DNA of 64,000 nucleotides from contig QGVH01000020.1 of the NCBI GenBank assembly GCA_003242735.1, forward strand, positions 1 to 64,000, written 5' to 3'. The stretch comes from a bacterium. GTDB taxonomy: Bacteria > Gemmatimonadota > Gemmatimonadetes > Longimicrobiales > RSA9. The position numbers were made by a program, and so were the translations under genes. Every line of letters begins with the position of its first letter. The first letter of the stretch is position 1. Shown here in pieces: positions 17,897 to 28,620 of the stretch. Below the pieces are notes generated by a model that did not search any database, was not told the DNA's origin, and saw nothing but the letters and a program-made list of their open reading frames with translations.

Positions 17897-19830
17897 GTCG
17901 TCAATGCCCTCGTCTCCACCGCCTGCCGCACCATCTGAATGAATTCCGCCCGGGGCATGACCTCCTGCTTGCCCCCCGTGCCCCGTCGCCGCACGGCCAC
18001 CGTCCCGGCCTGCACCTCCCGCTGCCCGAGGACGGCCATGTACGGGATCTTCTGCATCTCCGCGTCGCGGATCCGGTACCCGAGCGTCTCCGACCGGGCA
18101 TCCAGCGTGGCGCGCAGGCCGGCCCGGCGCAGCTCTTGGACGAACTCCTCCCCCGCGGGCCGGAGTTCGTCCGTGATGGTGAGCACCCGCACCTGCTCGG
18201 GCGCGAGCCACGGCGGGAACGCGCCGCCGTAATGCTCGAGCAACCCGCCCACGAAGCGCTCCATGGATCCCAGGAGCGTACGGTGGATCATCACCGGCCG
18301 GTGCGGACGGTTGTCCGGGCCGATGTACTCCAGCCCGAAGCGTTCCGGCAGGTTGAAGTCCAGCTGGAGCGTGGGGCCCTGCCACTCACGGCCGAGGGCG
18401 TCCACCAGCATGATGTCGATCTTCGGGCCGTAGAACGCCCCGCCGCCCTCATCCACCTTGTAGTCCAGGCCACGGCGCTCGAGCACCTGCCGGAGCTGCT
18501 CCGTCGCAGCGTCGTAGACGGCCGGGTCGCCGATCGCCTTGTCGGGCCGGGTGGCGAGGAACGCGTGGTACTCGTACCCGAACGTCGCCATCATGTAGGA
18601 GACCAGGTCCAGGAGCCGGTCGAACTCCTCCGGGACCTGCTCCGGCGTGCAGAAGATGTGCGCATCATCCTGCGTGAAGCCGCGCACGCGCATCATGCCG
18701 TGCAGCACGCCGCTCCGCTCGTAGCGGTAACACGTGCCCAGCTCGGCGTAGCGGATGGGCAGGTCGCGGTACGAGCGCGTCTCGGACTTGTAGATCAGGA
18801 TGTGGTTCGGGCAGTTCATCGGCTTGACCCGGTACGGCTCGCCGTCCACGTCCATCGCGGCGAACATGTTCTCCGCGAACGTGTCCGCGTGGCCGCTGAT
18901 CCGGTAGAGCTGCTCGCTCGCGATGTGGGGGGTGAAGACCAGGTCGTAGCCGTGCTCCAGCAGCGTCTTCCGGAGGAACTCCTCGATGGTGTAGCGGATC
19001 AGCCCGCCCTTGGGATGCCAGTGGATCAGGCCGGGCCCCACCTCCGGGTGGACGCTGAAGATGCCCAGCTCGCGGCCGAGCTTGCGGTGGTCGCGCCGCT
19101 TGGCCTCCTCCAGACGTTCGAGGTACTCCTGAAGGTCCTTCTCCGTGAACCACGCCGTTCCGTAGATGCGCTGCAGCATCTGGCGCCGCTCGTCCCCGCG
19201 CCAGTAGGCGCCCGCCGTGGAGAGCAGCTTGAAGTGCTTGACGTAGCCGGTGGAGGGGACGTGCGGCCCGCGGCAGAGATCGAGGAAAGGCCCGTTGCGG
19301 TAGACGGTGATGACCTCGTCATCCCCCATTTCCTCGAGCCGCTCGAGCTTCAGCGGGTCGTCGGCGAACAGCTCCCGCGCCTCCTCCTTGGTGACGACGC
19401 GGCGCTCGAACGGGTCGTTGCACCGTACGACCTCCCGCATCCGCTCCTCGATTTCCTGGAGCTCCTCGGGCGTGAAGGGGCGGTCGACCTCGAAGTCGTA
19501 GTAGAAGCCGTTCTCGATCGGCGGGCCGAAGCCGATGCGGGCCTCGGGGCGGATCTGGCGCACGGCCGTCGCCAGGATGTGGGCGGCGGAGTGCCGAAGC
19601 AGGTCCAGCGCCTCCGGGCTCTTCTCCGTGATGATCTCGAGCTGGACATCGTGCTCGAGCGGCCGGCTCAGGTCGATGATCTGGCCGTTGGCCCGCGCGG
19701 CCAGCGCCGCGCGGGCGAGCCGCGGCCCGATGCGCTCGGCGACTTCCCGTGGTGTGGAGCCCCGCGGCACTTCGAGCGTCTTGCCGTCGGGGAGAGTCAC
19801 GCGGATGTTGTCCACAGCAGTGGCTGACAT
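17893..19830 (-). CDS. thrS: Threonyl-tRNA synthetase
   Basis: The 645-residue class II synthetase has an N-terminal TGS domain (VTLPDGKTLEVPRGSTP), the editing domain with HSAAHILATAV, and the catalytic core with MNCPNHILIYKSETRSYRDL and the motif 3 region RPVMIHRTLLGSMERFVGGL, then the anticodon-binding domain. The ATG at 19830 is the first start compatible with the TGS domain; the frame remains open into the leader. Expression is probably controlled in the leader, which holds a terminator-like hairpin. Confidence 0.96.
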   Translation of the reverse strand: MSATAVDNIRVTLPDGKTLEVPRGSTPREVAERIGPRLARAALAARANGQIIDLSRPLEHDVQLEIITEKSPEALDLLRHSAAHILATAVRQIRPEARIGFGPPIENGFYYDFEVDRPFTPEELQEIEERMREVVRCNDPFERRVVTKEEARELFADDPLKLERLEEMGDDEVITVYRNGPFLDLCRGPHVPSTGYVKHFKLLSTAGAYWRGDERRQMLQRIYGTAWFTEKDLQEYLERLEEAKRRDHRKLGRELGIFSVHPEVGPGLIHWHPKGGLIRYTIEEFLRKTLLEHGYDLVFTPHIASEQLYRISGHADTFAENMFAAMDVDGEPYRVKPMNCPNHILIYKSETRSYRDLPIRYAELGTCYRYERSGVLHGMMRVRGFTQDDAHIFCTPEQVPEEFDRLLDLVSYMMATFGYEYHAFLATRPDKAIGDPAVYDAATEQLRQVLERRGLDYKVDEGGGAFYGPKIDIMLVDALGREWQGPTLQLDFNLPERFGLEYIGPDNRPHRPVMIHRTLLGSMERFVGGLLEHYGGAFPPWLAPEQVRVLTITDELRPAGEEFVQELRRAGLRATLDARSETLGYRIRDAEMQKIPYMAVLGQREVQAGTVAVRRRGTGGKQEVMPRAEFIQMVRQAVETRALTT

Positions 19831-19922
19831 GGCTCGTTCGTCCCTCCGGGCCGCGCCCGCGACGCCACGCCCCTCCTGGTCGCTCGGGACGCCGTGATCC
19901 CTCCCGGACGCCCCGCAGAACG

Positions 19923-19951
19923 AAAACGGCCCCTCGACTCTCGAGAGGCCG
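19923..19951 (-). terminator. Terminator-like hairpin in the thrS leader
   Basis: On the minus strand an 11-bp stem (one G-U pair) with loop GAG (arms 19941-19951 and 19927-19937) is followed by TTTT (19923-19926). It lies 93 bases before the thrS ATG and about 140 bases after the promoter, which suggests attenuation. Confidence 0.6.
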
Positions 19952-19980
19952 CGTCCGTCCCGAGCCACGTCGTCGCGCCT

Positions 19981-20061
19981 TCAGCGCGCGCAGGCCGGCA
20001 CGCCGCCTCTCAGGCAGATCCGGGTCGTGGCCTCGGTGCGCGCGCGGCGACGACGAAGCAT
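19981..20061 (-). CDS. Candidate thrS leader peptide (26 codons)
   Basis: A small frame between the thrS promoter and the leader hairpin would encode a 26-residue Arg-rich peptide with three Thr codons near its middle (ARTEATTR). A GAGG lies about ten bases upstream of its ATG. Thr-rich leader peptides control threonine genes elsewhere. In GC-rich DNA such a short frame can arise by chance, so this is speculative. Confidence 0.2.
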   Translation of the reverse strand: MLRRRRARTEATTRICLRGGVPACAR

Positions 20062-20079
20062 GGTTCGGATGCCTCGAAA

Positions 20080-20098
20080 CGCGTGGAGTTTCCACGCG
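20080..20098. promoter_or_regulatory. Palindrome over the thrS transcription start
   Basis: A perfect 8-base inverted repeat (CGCGTGGA, three bases, TCCACGCG) begins just one base past the -10 and covers the expected start point near 20093. In DNA it could be a repressor operator; in RNA a 5'-terminal hairpin would form only if transcription began at its edge. Confidence 0.45.
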
Positions 20099-20099
20099 A

Positions 20100-20128
20100 A
20101 TTCTAACCGGCGCACCCGCGAGCGTCAA
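20100..20128 (-). promoter_or_regulatory. thrS promoter
   Basis: TTGACG (20123-20128), a 17-base spacer and TAGAAT (20100-20105), reading toward thrS. About 260 bases of leader follow. Confidence 0.8.
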
Positions 20129-20169
20129 GGCGAGATCCGGCCCCGGCGGCCCGCGGGGAGGGCGCAGAG

Positions 20170-20202
20170 AAAAAGCCCTTCGCGCCGTTCGGCGCGAAGG
20201 GC
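20170..20202 (-). terminator. Intrinsic terminator of groESL
   Basis: A perfect 12-bp stem (20175-20186 with 20191-20202), loop GAAC, then TTTTT on the minus strand, 77 bases past the groEL stop. It ends the chaperonin transcript just before the thrS promoter. Confidence 0.9.
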
Positions 20203-20279
20203 CGCTGCACGAGTCGCGGCAGGGGGCGAGGCCGGGGAACTCCCCCGCCCTCGCCCTCGCCCGGGTCCTCGCCTCCGGC

Positions 20280-21950
<1,671 letters not shown>

Positions 21951-22259
21951 TTACGACTTGATGATCGCGAGCACGTCGGACTCGCGAAGGATCAGGTACT
22001 GCTCGTCGCCGACCGTGACCTCGGTGCCGCTGTACTTGCCGTAGAGGACGCGGTCACCCTCCTTGAGCTCCGGGGCGATGCGCTTGCCGTCCTCGGTCAG
22101 CTTGCCGGGGCCGACGGCAACGACCTCGCCCTGCTGCGGCTTCTCCTTGGCGGTATCGGGGATGTAGAGGCCGCCCTTCATCTGTTCGGTTTCCTCGAGC
22201 GGCTTGACGACGACCCGATCCGCGAGCGGCTGGATGCGTGTCGCAGACGCCGTGGCCAT
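21951..22259 (-). CDS. groES: Co-chaperonin GroES
   Basis: The 102-residue Hsp10 has [18 protein letters not shown] at the N-terminus, a mobile-loop segment [10 protein letters not shown] and the C-terminal [15 protein letters not shown]. The ATG at 22259 has GGAGG eight bases upstream. It caps GroEL. Confidence 0.97.
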   Translation of the reverse strand: MATASATRIQPLADRVVVKPLEETEQMKGGLYIPDTAKEKPQQGEVVAVGPGKLTEDGKRIAPELKEGDRVLYGKYSGTEVTVGDEQYLILRESDVLAIIKS

Positions 22260-22303
22260 ACCGTGATCCTCCGTATCGAGAGGTGACAGTTGACGTCGGG
22301 CTG

Positions 22304-22330
22304 TTAGCACTCATCAGAGGTGAGTGCTAA
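22304..22330. promoter_or_regulatory. CIRCE operator (HrcA site)
   Basis: A perfect TTAGCACTC-N9-GAGTGCTAA inverted repeat lies just downstream of the groES -10, at the expected start point. CIRCE is the binding site of the heat-shock repressor HrcA, so groESL is predicted to be HrcA-controlled; hrcA itself is not in the window. Confidence 0.97.
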
Positions 22331-22339
22331 CAGACCCCG

Positions 22340-22368
22340 AATCTGGTTGCCAGCCGATGTACTGTCAA
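22340..22368 (-). promoter_or_regulatory. groESL promoter
   Basis: TTGACA (22363-22368), a 17-base spacer and CAGATT (22340-22345). The start point would fall at the edge of CIRCE, the usual arrangement for HrcA repression. The -10 matches consensus at only three positions, including the key A and final T. Confidence 0.65.
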
Positions 22369-22589
22369 GGTCCGTCCGTGTGACCAAGAAACGGTCCCGG
22401 CGCCGCGCCCCGAGCACGTGCCGTGCCGATGGGACGTGCCACCCCGGCAGCGACGGCTGCCGCTTTGGCCGGCACAGACGGCCCCGCTGACAAGACCCAG
22501 GACTGGCCAGACTTCGCGGACCGCGGCGGCCCGTCGTCTGCCCGGGTGACACGGTGCCATTGTGGAGAACTGCCTTGTGAACAGGAGCA

Positions 22590-22617
22590 GGGGCCGGGGC
22601 AGCATGCCTCCGGCCCC
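22590..22617 (-). terminator. Hairpin downstream of the cold-shock gene
   Basis: An 8-bp GC stem (22590-22597 with 22610-22617) encloses a second 4-bp stem, 27 bases past the stop. There is no clear T-run, so it may be a weak or factor-aided terminator. The rest of the 22.37-22.64 kb gap shows nothing else. Confidence 0.4.
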
Positions 22618-22644
22618 CGCGGTGACGCGCACGCGTAGGCGACG

Positions 22645-22947
22645 TCAGCGGAGCCCGCGGCCGCGCTCGCGGCCGGGGCCGCCGGCGAGGCCGCCGAACG
22701 CCCGGCCGGCGGGGCGCTGGCCCGCACCACCCTGGGCCTCGGCGAGGCGCACGACGTGCTGCGCCTTCGGTCCCTTGGGCTCCTCGATCACGTCGAATTC
22801 GACCCGCTCACCCTGGTCCAGGGTGCGGAAGCCGGAGCCCTGGATCGCGGTGTGGTGGACGAACACGTCGGGCCCGCCGTCCTGCTGGATGAACCCGTAC
22901 CCCTTCTCCTGGGAGAACCATTTCACGGTGCCTGTGGTGCGAGCCAT
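22645..22947 (-). CDS. Cold-shock domain protein with Gly/Arg-rich tail
   Basis: An RNA/DNA-binding OB-fold protein of the CspA family. RNP1 (KGYGFIQQ) and RNP2 (VFVHHTAI) motifs are intact within the first 67 residues, starting [15 protein letters not shown]. The total of 100 residues includes about 30 extra C-terminal residues rich in Gly, Arg and Ala (RGRGLR at the end), a likely unstructured RNA-binding tail. The ATG at 22947 has GAGGTAGAGG just upstream. The frame is open further upstream but not protein-like there. Confidence 0.93.
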   Translation of the reverse strand: MARTTGTVKWFSQEKGYGFIQQDGGPDVFVHHTAIQGSGFRTLDQGERVEFDVIEEPKGPKAQHVVRLAEAQGGAGQRPAGRAFGGLAGGPGRERGRGLR

Positions 22948-22975
22948 GTCCTCTACCTCATGAACTGGAACGATC

Positions 22976-23007
22976 GTGCGTGGCGGCGCGGGCCGCCGGG
23001 AGCGCAC
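22976..23007 (-). promoter_or_regulatory. Stable hairpin in the cold-shock gene leader
   Basis: A 6-bp GGCGGC/GCCGCC stem with a four-base loop is extended by a GTGCG/CGCAC stem across a small asymmetric loop, about 30 bases before the start codon. Cold-shock mRNAs often carry structured leaders that refold with temperature; whether this one does is unknown. I saw no convincing promoter in the 23.0-23.08 kb gap. Confidence 0.4.
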
Positions 23008-23081
23008 GACTGCACGGATCGGGCCGCGTGCGGCCGCCGCGGCCGTTCTGGCAGGGGTAGGGGCTGGGCCGCAGCTGCGCC

Positions 23082-24032
23082 TCAGAGGGCGAACACCGCG
23101 AGGACGGCGAGGTCGGTGACGGCCCAGGCCCTGAGGGCGGCGTACATGCCTCGCTGGTGCTGGGCGGGTGTCATGGTGGCGTGGTCGCGCAGCCAGGGCA
23201 GCAGCACGGCGAGCCACGCGACGAGCGGGATCAGGAGCAGGGCCTGCCGCGGGCCGGCGGGGAGCAGGGTGGCAGCGAGGAAGAAGAGGAGGAAGGCGAC
23301 GGCGGTGGCGCCGACGGCCACCTGGAGCGAGCGGCGCATGCCGAGCGCGAGGGCGAGGGTGCGGTCGCCGCGGCGGCGGTCCTCCTCGAACTGGTAGAGC
23401 TGGGTGAGCGGGTAGAACGCGGCGAACAGCGGGCAGAAGGCGACCATGACGAGGAGGGCCCACGGCTCGAGGGGCCGGCCGGTGAGGGCCCAGCCGGCGA
23501 GCGGTGTCAAGGTGCCGAAGCCCCACATGTTGATGAGCCAGTCGGCGCCGGCCACCGCCTTGAGGCGGAGCGGCGGGACGGAGTAGAGGACGGACAGGAC
23601 GAAGCACGCCGCGTAGTCGAGCGCGAAGAGCGGAGGCAAGCGCAGCGCGAGGGCCTGCCCCACGGCCATGAGCGTGAGGGAGAAGGCGGCCAGGTGGCGT
23701 GGTGGTGGCGGCGGCGCCTCGAGGTAGCCGACGTCGCCGGCGTCGCGGTCGAACGCCGAGTTCAGGGCCAGGGTGCCGCCGTTGAGGCAGAGGACCCAGA
23801 GTGCGAGGCCGAGGAGCGCCGGCTCCCAGGTCCCGGCGATGGCGTGGGCGTCGAGTCCGACGGCGAGGAGGTAGCCGACCAGGGTGTGCGCGGTCATGAT
23901 CGGCCACTCCGCCGGCCGCAGGTGGAGGACGTAGCTGAACGAATCGCCGGGGGTGAGGCGGTAGCCGAGGCGGCGCCAGGCGTTCAGCGAGCGCGCCCGG
24001 GCCACCTGCGCCGCCCGATCGACCACCGTCAC
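23082..24032 (-). CDS. UbiA-family membrane prenyltransferase
   Basis: A 316-residue membrane protein with about eight or nine hydrophobic helices. The two Asp-rich motifs that bind the polyprenyl diphosphate are seen as [10 protein letters not shown] (about 87-96) and [12 protein letters not shown] (about 205-216). The substrate (quinone, chlorophyll-like or polyprenyl-phosphoribose) cannot be told. A run of five prolines follows the first motif. Its GTG overlaps the coaX TGA (GTGA), and it is the last gene of the secD-to-ubiA series. Confidence 0.87.
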   Translation of the reverse strand: MTVVDRAAQVARARSLNAWRRLGYRLTPGDSFSYVLHLRPAEWPIMTAHTLVGYLLAVGLDAHAIAGTWEPALLGLALWVLCLNGGTLALNSAFDRDAGDVGYLEAPPPPPRHLAAFSLTLMAVGQALALRLPPLFALDYAACFVLSVLYSVPPLRLKAVAGADWLINMWGFGTLTPLAGWALTGRPLEPWALLVMVAFCPLFAAFYPLTQLYQFEEDRRRGDRTLALALGMRRSLQVAVGATAVAFLLFFLAATLLPAGPRQALLLIPLVAWLAVLLPWLRDHATMTPAQHQRGMYAALRAWAVTDLAVLAVFAL

Positions 24033-24853
24033 GGCGCCCGGCGGCCGCGGGGCGGCCGCTCGAGAGGGGTGATGCGGGCGCCGTTCGCCTCGAGGTGGCG
24101 GTACGCGATGTCGAGGCCGAACAGCGTGAGAAACGGCTCGATGGTGTCCACGCTGCGGCAGTGCGGCGCGACGAGGGTGGCCAGGCCGCCGGTGGCGACC
24201 ACGAGCGCGTTGTTCTTGCCCCACTCGGCCTTGATGCGCCGGACGATTCCATCGACCGCCTCGACGGCGCTGTAGAGGATGCCGCTCCGCATCGCGGTCT
24301 CGGTCCGGCGGCCGATGACGCGGGCCGGCGGCTCCAGATCGATGCGCGGCAGCTTCGCCGTGCGCCGGACGAGGGACTCAGCGCTGGTGCGCACGCCGGG
24401 CGCGATCACGCCGCCGAGGAACACGCCGTCGGCGGTGATGCAGTCGAACGTGGTGGCCGTGCCCAGGTCCACGACGATGGTGTCCCGCCCGTACAACCGA
24501 GACGCCGCGAGGGTGTTGACGATCCGGTCCGCCCCGACGGTGAGCGGCTCGTCCACGTCGAGGCGGATCGGCAACGGGGTCGAGGCATCGATCACGGCGG
24601 GCGCGACGCCGAGATGTCGGGTGCACATCTCGGTGAACACAGGGAGGAGCGGCGGGACGACCGAGGCGATGGCCGCGCCCCGAACGAGGTCCACCCGCAG
24701 GCCGGACTCGCGAACGAGGGCGCGGACGAGCAGGCCGAGCTCGTCGATGGTTCGGTCCGGGTCGGAGGCGATGCGCCAGTGTTCCAGCAAGTCACCGGCC
24801 TCGAAGAGGCCGAACATGGTCTCGGTGTTTCCGATGTCGAAGACGAGGATCAT
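24029..24853 (-). CDS. coaX: Type III pantothenate kinase
   Basis: First step of coenzyme A synthesis. The 274 residues show the ASKHA-fold signatures of Coa[13 protein letters not shown] (phosphate loop), [25 protein letters not shown] and ATGGLATL. Its ATG overlaps the birA TGA. birA-coaX pairs are common in bacteria. Confidence 0.95.
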   Translation of the reverse strand: MILVFDIGNTETMFGLFEAGDLLEHWRIASDPDRTIDELGLLVRALVRESGLRVDLVRGAAIASVVPPLLPVFTEMCTRHLGVAPAVIDASTPLPIRLDVDEPLTVGADRIVNTLAASRLYGRDTIVVDLGTATTFDCITADGVFLGGVIAPGVRTSAESLVRRTAKLPRIDLEPPARVIGRRTETAMRSGILYSAVEAVDGIVRRIKAEWGKNNALVVATGGLATLVAPHCRSVDTIEPFLTLFGLDIAYRHLEANGARITPLERPPRGRRAP

Positions 24854-25701
24854 GTTCGAGCGCCCTCACGCGTCGAGGACCGGCCCTCTGCGAGCCGGAT
24901 GGTGCCGCTTCGCACTAGGACGACGGACGAGCCGTGCTCCTCTCGCACGAGCAGTGAGCCGTCCGCCGCGATCCCCTGCGCCGTCCCGCGCCGCTCGCCA
25001 TCCACGGTGATGGCGCGGCCGCGAAGCACGTCGCGCCGCCGCAGGTCGGCGAGCAGCGCGCGGCCGAGGGGCCGCGCGCCGTGGGCGGCCAGACGCAGCA
25101 CCTCGGCGACGACCCGGCCGGCGAGGGCCGCGCGCGAGACGTTCCTATCCGTCGCGAGCCGGAGCGACGTGGCACGTCCATCGAGGTCGGGCGGGAAATC
25201 GGCCCTGGTCTGGGCGACGTTGATGCCGATGCCCGCCACGACGTAGCCCCCTGTCCGGCCGCCGAGCACGCCTTCGCACAGGATGCCCGCGACCTTCCCT
25301 CCGTCGGCCAGGACGACATCGTTGGGCCACTTGATGCCGGCGCGGATCCTCGCGATCCGGCCGATGGCCCTGGCCACGGCCAGTCCGACGAGCAACGGGA
25401 GGACGCCGGGCGTGGCCTCGCCCTCCGCCGGAACGGAAGGCCGCAAGACGATGCTGAGGAGCAACGCGCGGCCCGGCGGCGTGACCCATGGCCGTCCACC
25501 GCGGCCACGCCCGGCCGTCTGGTGGTCGGCGAGGACGACGGTGCCCTCGGGTGCGCCCGCCTCCGCCAGCTCACGGGCGATGTCGTTGGTGGACGGCGCG
25601 ACGCCGTACAGCTCCAGCACCGGCACGCCCCATAGCGCACGCCAGTGCTCGCGGGGCCACCCCTCCCAGACCTCGATCGGTGTCGTACCCTCTCGCCCCA
25701 T
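24850..25701 (-). CDS. birA: Biotin-[acetyl-CoA-carboxylase] ligase
   Basis: Attaches biotin to carboxylases. The 283 residues have the catalytic motif GRGRGGRPWVTPPG (GRGRxGRxW), then KWPNDVVL and VAGIGINV. The N-terminal HTH of bifunctional BirA is absent, so it is not expected to be a repressor. I chose the ATG at 25701; upstream extension is unlikely to be coding. Confidence 0.94.
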   Translation of the reverse strand: MGREGTTPIEVWEGWPREHWRALWGVPVLELYGVAPSTNDIARELAEAGAPEGTVVLADHQTAGRGRGGRPWVTPPGRALLLSIVLRPSVPAEGEATPGVLPLLVGLAVARAIGRIARIRAGIKWPNDVVLADGGKVAGILCEGVLGGRTGGYVVAGIGINVAQTRADFPPDLDGRATSLRLATDRNVSRAALAGRVVAEVLRLAAHGARPLGRALLADLRRRDVLRGRAITVDGERRGTAQGIAADGSLLVREEHGSSVVLVRSGTIRLAEGRSSTREGART

Positions 25702-25736
25702 GTCGCGCCGATGATCCTGCCCGCCGCCCTGCGCCG

Positions 25737-26525
25737 TCAACCCCGGAACGCCAGGAACAGCAGGAACAGCCCGCCTGCGGCCCAGACGTAGTAGGCGAAG
25801 GCGTAGAACGCCTGGCGCCGCAGCAGCCAGACGAGCGAGCGGATCGCCGCAACGCCGGCGACCAGCGCGGCGAAGAACCCCACGACCAGCGGCAGGCCGC
25901 CCGTGGTCCGCCACGACTCGCCGATCTCATCCGCCTGGAGCACCGCGGCGCCGAGGATCGCCGGGATCGAGAGCAGGAACGAGAACTCCGCCGCGCGGTC
26001 GCCCGGCAGCCGGCCCCACAACCCCGCGGTGATGGTCGCGCCCGACCGCGAGATCCCGGGCAGGATGGCGAACGCCTGCGCGACGCCGATGCCGAGCGCA
26101 AGGCGCGCCGAGAGGCCGTTCGCATCGCTCGCGGGACGCCGGTACCGGGTGCTCCACAGGAGTCCCCCCGTGATCAGGAGCATGATTCCCGTGATCGCGG
26201 GAAGCGCGAACGCCCGCTCGACGGCATCCTCGAAGAACAGACCGACCAGGGCCGCCGGGATCGTGCCGAGCACCAGCAGGCCGACGAACGCCAGCTCTTC
26301 CCGTTGGCCGCGGGCCGCGCCGACCACGAGCCGCCACAGGCGAGCCCGGTAGACGATGACGACGGAGAGCAGCGTCGCCACGTGCAGGACGACCTCGAAG
26401 GCGACGCCCGGCGAATCCACGCCGAGGAGTGTCTGCCCGATCACCAGGTGCCCCGAGCTGGAGACCGGCAGGAACTCGGTCAGCCCCTGCACCAGGCCGA
26501 GGAGGATCGCGTCGAGGAGGCTCAT
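25737..26525 (-). CDS. uppP: Undecaprenyl-diphosphatase
   Basis: A 262-residue membrane enzyme that recycles the undecaprenyl carrier for cell-wall building. It has QGLTEFLPVSSSGHLVIGQ near the N-terminus and the catalytic PGISRSGATITAG loop, plus about eight transmembrane helices. The ATG overlaps the bshA TGA (ATGA). Confidence 0.96.
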   Translation of the reverse strand: MSLLDAILLGLVQGLTEFLPVSSSGHLVIGQTLLGVDSPGVAFEVVLHVATLLSVVIVYRARLWRLVVGAARGQREELAFVGLLVLGTIPAALVGLFFEDAVERAFALPAITGIMLLITGGLLWSTRYRRPASDANGLSARLALGIGVAQAFAILPGISRSGATITAGLWGRLPGDRAAEFSFLLSIPAILGAAVLQADEIGESWRTTGGLPLVVGFFAALVAGVAAIRSLVWLLRRQAFYAFAYYVWAAGGLFLLFLAFRG

Positions 26526-27658
26526 GAGGACAGCACGCGGCGGTAGAGTGTTTCATAACGGGGCACGACCTCGTCCGCACTGAAGCGGGCGGCCACCTCA
26601 CGGGCCGCGGCGCTGGCGGCCTTCCAGCGGTCGGGGTCCGAGAGCAGTTCCACCACGCCGTCCGCCATCGCGTCCACGTCGCCGAGCGGGGCGAGGAACC
26701 CGGCCACGCCGTGCGGCACCAGCTCCGGCACGCCGCCCACGGCGGTGGCGACGACCGGCACGCCGCAGGCCATGGCCTCGAGCGCGGCCAGCCCGAACGC
26801 CTCCGACTCGCTGGGCAGCAGGAGCACGTCGGCGCAGGCGAGCAGCTCGGCGACCGACGACTGCTTGCCGAGGAACACGACCTTCCCGGCCACGCCCTCC
26901 TCTTCCGCCACCTTCTGGGCGAGGCCGCGGGTGGGGCCGTCGCCCACGAGCACGAGGCGCGCCGCGACGCGGCGGCTGGCGCGGGCGAAGACGCGCACGA
27001 CGTCGTCCACGCGCTTCACCGGCCGGAAGTTCGAGATGTGCATGACGATCTTCTCGCCCTCGGGCGCGAGCTGGCTGCGATGGCACCCCCCGAGGTCGCG
27101 GCGGTAACGCTCCAGGTCCACGAAGTTCGGGATCACCTCGATGCGCTCCGCCGGGATGTCGAAACGGTCCACCGTCTCCCGGCGCAGGTACTCCGAGACC
27201 GCGGTGATGGCGTCCGACTCGAAGATCGAGAAGCGCGTGATGCTGTGGAACGAGGGATCCTGCCCGACGAGGGTGATGTCGGTGCCGTGCAGCGTGGTCA
27301 CCACGCGGATCTCCTGGGGCCGCAGCATCTCGCGAGCGATCCACGCCGAAGTCGCGTGCGGCACGGCGTAGTGCACGTGGAGCAGATCCAGGTTGCGCCG
27401 CACGGCCGTGCCGTGCATCGCGGCGGCGAGCGCGAGCGAGTAGGGCGGATAGTCGAAGAGCGGGTAGGACGGGACCTCGACCTCGTGGTAGTAGACGTTC
27501 TCCACGAAGTACGGCAGCCGGAACGGCTGGGCGTAGGTGATGAAGTGGACCTCGTGTCCCCGCTGGGCCAGCTCGAGGCCCAGCTCGGTCGCGACGACGC
27601 CGGAGCCGCCGTACACCGGGTAACAGGTGATCCCGATCCTCAGGGGTCTGCTCTCCAT
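26522..27658 (-). CDS. bshA: BshA-type glycosyltransferase (bacillithiol biosynthesis)
   Basis: A GT4 glycosyltransferase of 378 residues. ITCYPVYGGSGVVATELGLEL, the HVHYAVPHA segment and SESEAFGLAALEAMACGVPV closely match N-acetylglucosaminyl-malate synthase, the first enzyme of bacillithiol synthesis. No bshB or bshC is in the window, so the pathway claim rests on this gene alone. The start ATG lies 19 bases inside the end of miaA. Confidence 0.88.
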   Translation of the reverse strand: MESRPLRIGITCYPVYGGSGVVATELGLELAQRGHEVHFITYAQPFRLPYFVENVYYHEVEVPSYPLFDYPPYSLALAAAMHGTAVRRNLDLLHVHYAVPHATSAWIAREMLRPQEIRVVTTLHGTDITLVGQDPSFHSITRFSIFESDAITAVSEYLRRETVDRFDIPAERIEVIPNFVDLERYRRDLGGCHRSQLAPEGEKIVMHISNFRPVKRVDDVVRVFARASRRVAARLVLVGDGPTRGLAQKVAEEEGVAGKVVFLGKQSSVAELLACADVLLLPSESEAFGLAALEAMACGVPVVATAVGGVPELVPHGVAGFLAPLGDVDAMADGVVELLSDPDRWKAASAAAREVAARFSADEVVPRYETLYRRVLSS

Positions 27659-28575
27659 CGCTCTGTCACTTCCCGCACGAGCTCGTGCCTGGGTCTCGTG
27701 GCGTCCAGCCAGTGTGCGCCGGGCGGGAGCTGGTGCCGGAACCACGTGAGTTGCCGGCGTGCGTACCGCCGGGTCGCTCGCTGGATCGCCTCGACGGCCT
27801 CGTCCAGTCGGTAGCGCCCTTCGAGGTACGGTATGAGTTCGATGTACCCCGTGGCGTTCATTCCCGGATCGTCCGGGCCGAACCCGCGTTCGAGCAGGCC
27901 ACGCACCTCGTCCACCAGCCCCGCCTCCACCATCTCGAGGACGCGGGTGTCGATGCGGCGGCGCAGCTCCGGCCAGGGGAGTTGGAGCACGAAGATCAGC
28001 GCGCGCAGCGGCGGCGCCGATGGGGGCGCGTGCGCGTGCCACCAGGATAGCGGCCGGCCCGTGAGGAGGGCAACCTCGAGGGCGCGCTCCACGCGCTGAC
28101 GCCCGCCCTGTCGTTCGAGCGCGCGCGCGGCTCCGGGATCGAGCCGGGAGAGCCAGCGGCGCAGCTCGGCTTCGGGCTGCGCGTGGAGATAGCGGTGCAG
28201 TCTCTCGCGCGCCTGTGCCGGCATCTCCGGCTCGGTGAAGAGGGGATGCGTCAGCGCCCGGAGGAAGAACCCCGTCCCGCCGACGAGGATCGGCACGCGC
28301 CCGCGCCCGCGGATCTCCGCGATCCAGCGCCGCGCGTCCGCGGCGAAGCGCCCCGCGCTGTAGCGCTCGTTCGGCTCGACGATGTCGAGCCCGTGGTGCG
28401 GGACCCGTGCGCGCTGCTCCGGCGTCGCCTTCGCGGTCCCGATGTCCATGCCACGGTAGACCTGACGCGAATCCATCGAGATGATCTCGCCGTCGAGGGC
28501 GAGGGCGACCTCGATGGACAGCGCGGTCTTCCCGGTGGCGGTCGGCCCGGTGATGACCAGCGCCTCGGCGCTCAT
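27640..28575 (-). CDS. miaA: tRNA dimethylallyltransferase
   Basis: Transfers dimethylallyl to A37 of tRNAs reading U-starting codons. The 311 residues have P-loop GPTATGKT (9-16), DSRQVYRGMDIGTAK and GGTGFFLRAL, all family hallmarks. It uses the isoprenoid made through Dxs. The usual miaA-mutL neighbourhood is conserved here. Confidence 0.96.
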   Translation of the reverse strand: MSAEALVITGPTATGKTALSIEVALALDGEIISMDSRQVYRGMDIGTAKATPEQRARVPHHGLDIVEPNERYSAGRFAADARRWIAEIRGRGRVPILVGGTGFFLRALTHPLFTEPEMPAQARERLHRYLHAQPEAELRRWLSRLDPGAARALERQGGRQRVERALEVALLTGRPLSWWHAHAPPSAPPLRALIFVLQLPWPELRRRIDTRVLEMVEAGLVDEVRGLLERGFGPDDPGMNATGYIELIPYLEGRYRLDEAVEAIQRATRRYARRQLTWFRHQLPPGAHWLDATRPRHELVREVTERWRADP

Positions 28576-28620
28576 GGGGAGGTCGTACGGGTTGGGGGCA
28601 CGCCGGGGCGCATGCCGCGC

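Noticed and set aside
19830..20095. T-box riboswitch in the thrS leader
   Set aside because: No AGGGUGGNACCGCG-like T-box sequence or stem I specifier layout can be seen; the leader is also short for a T-box.
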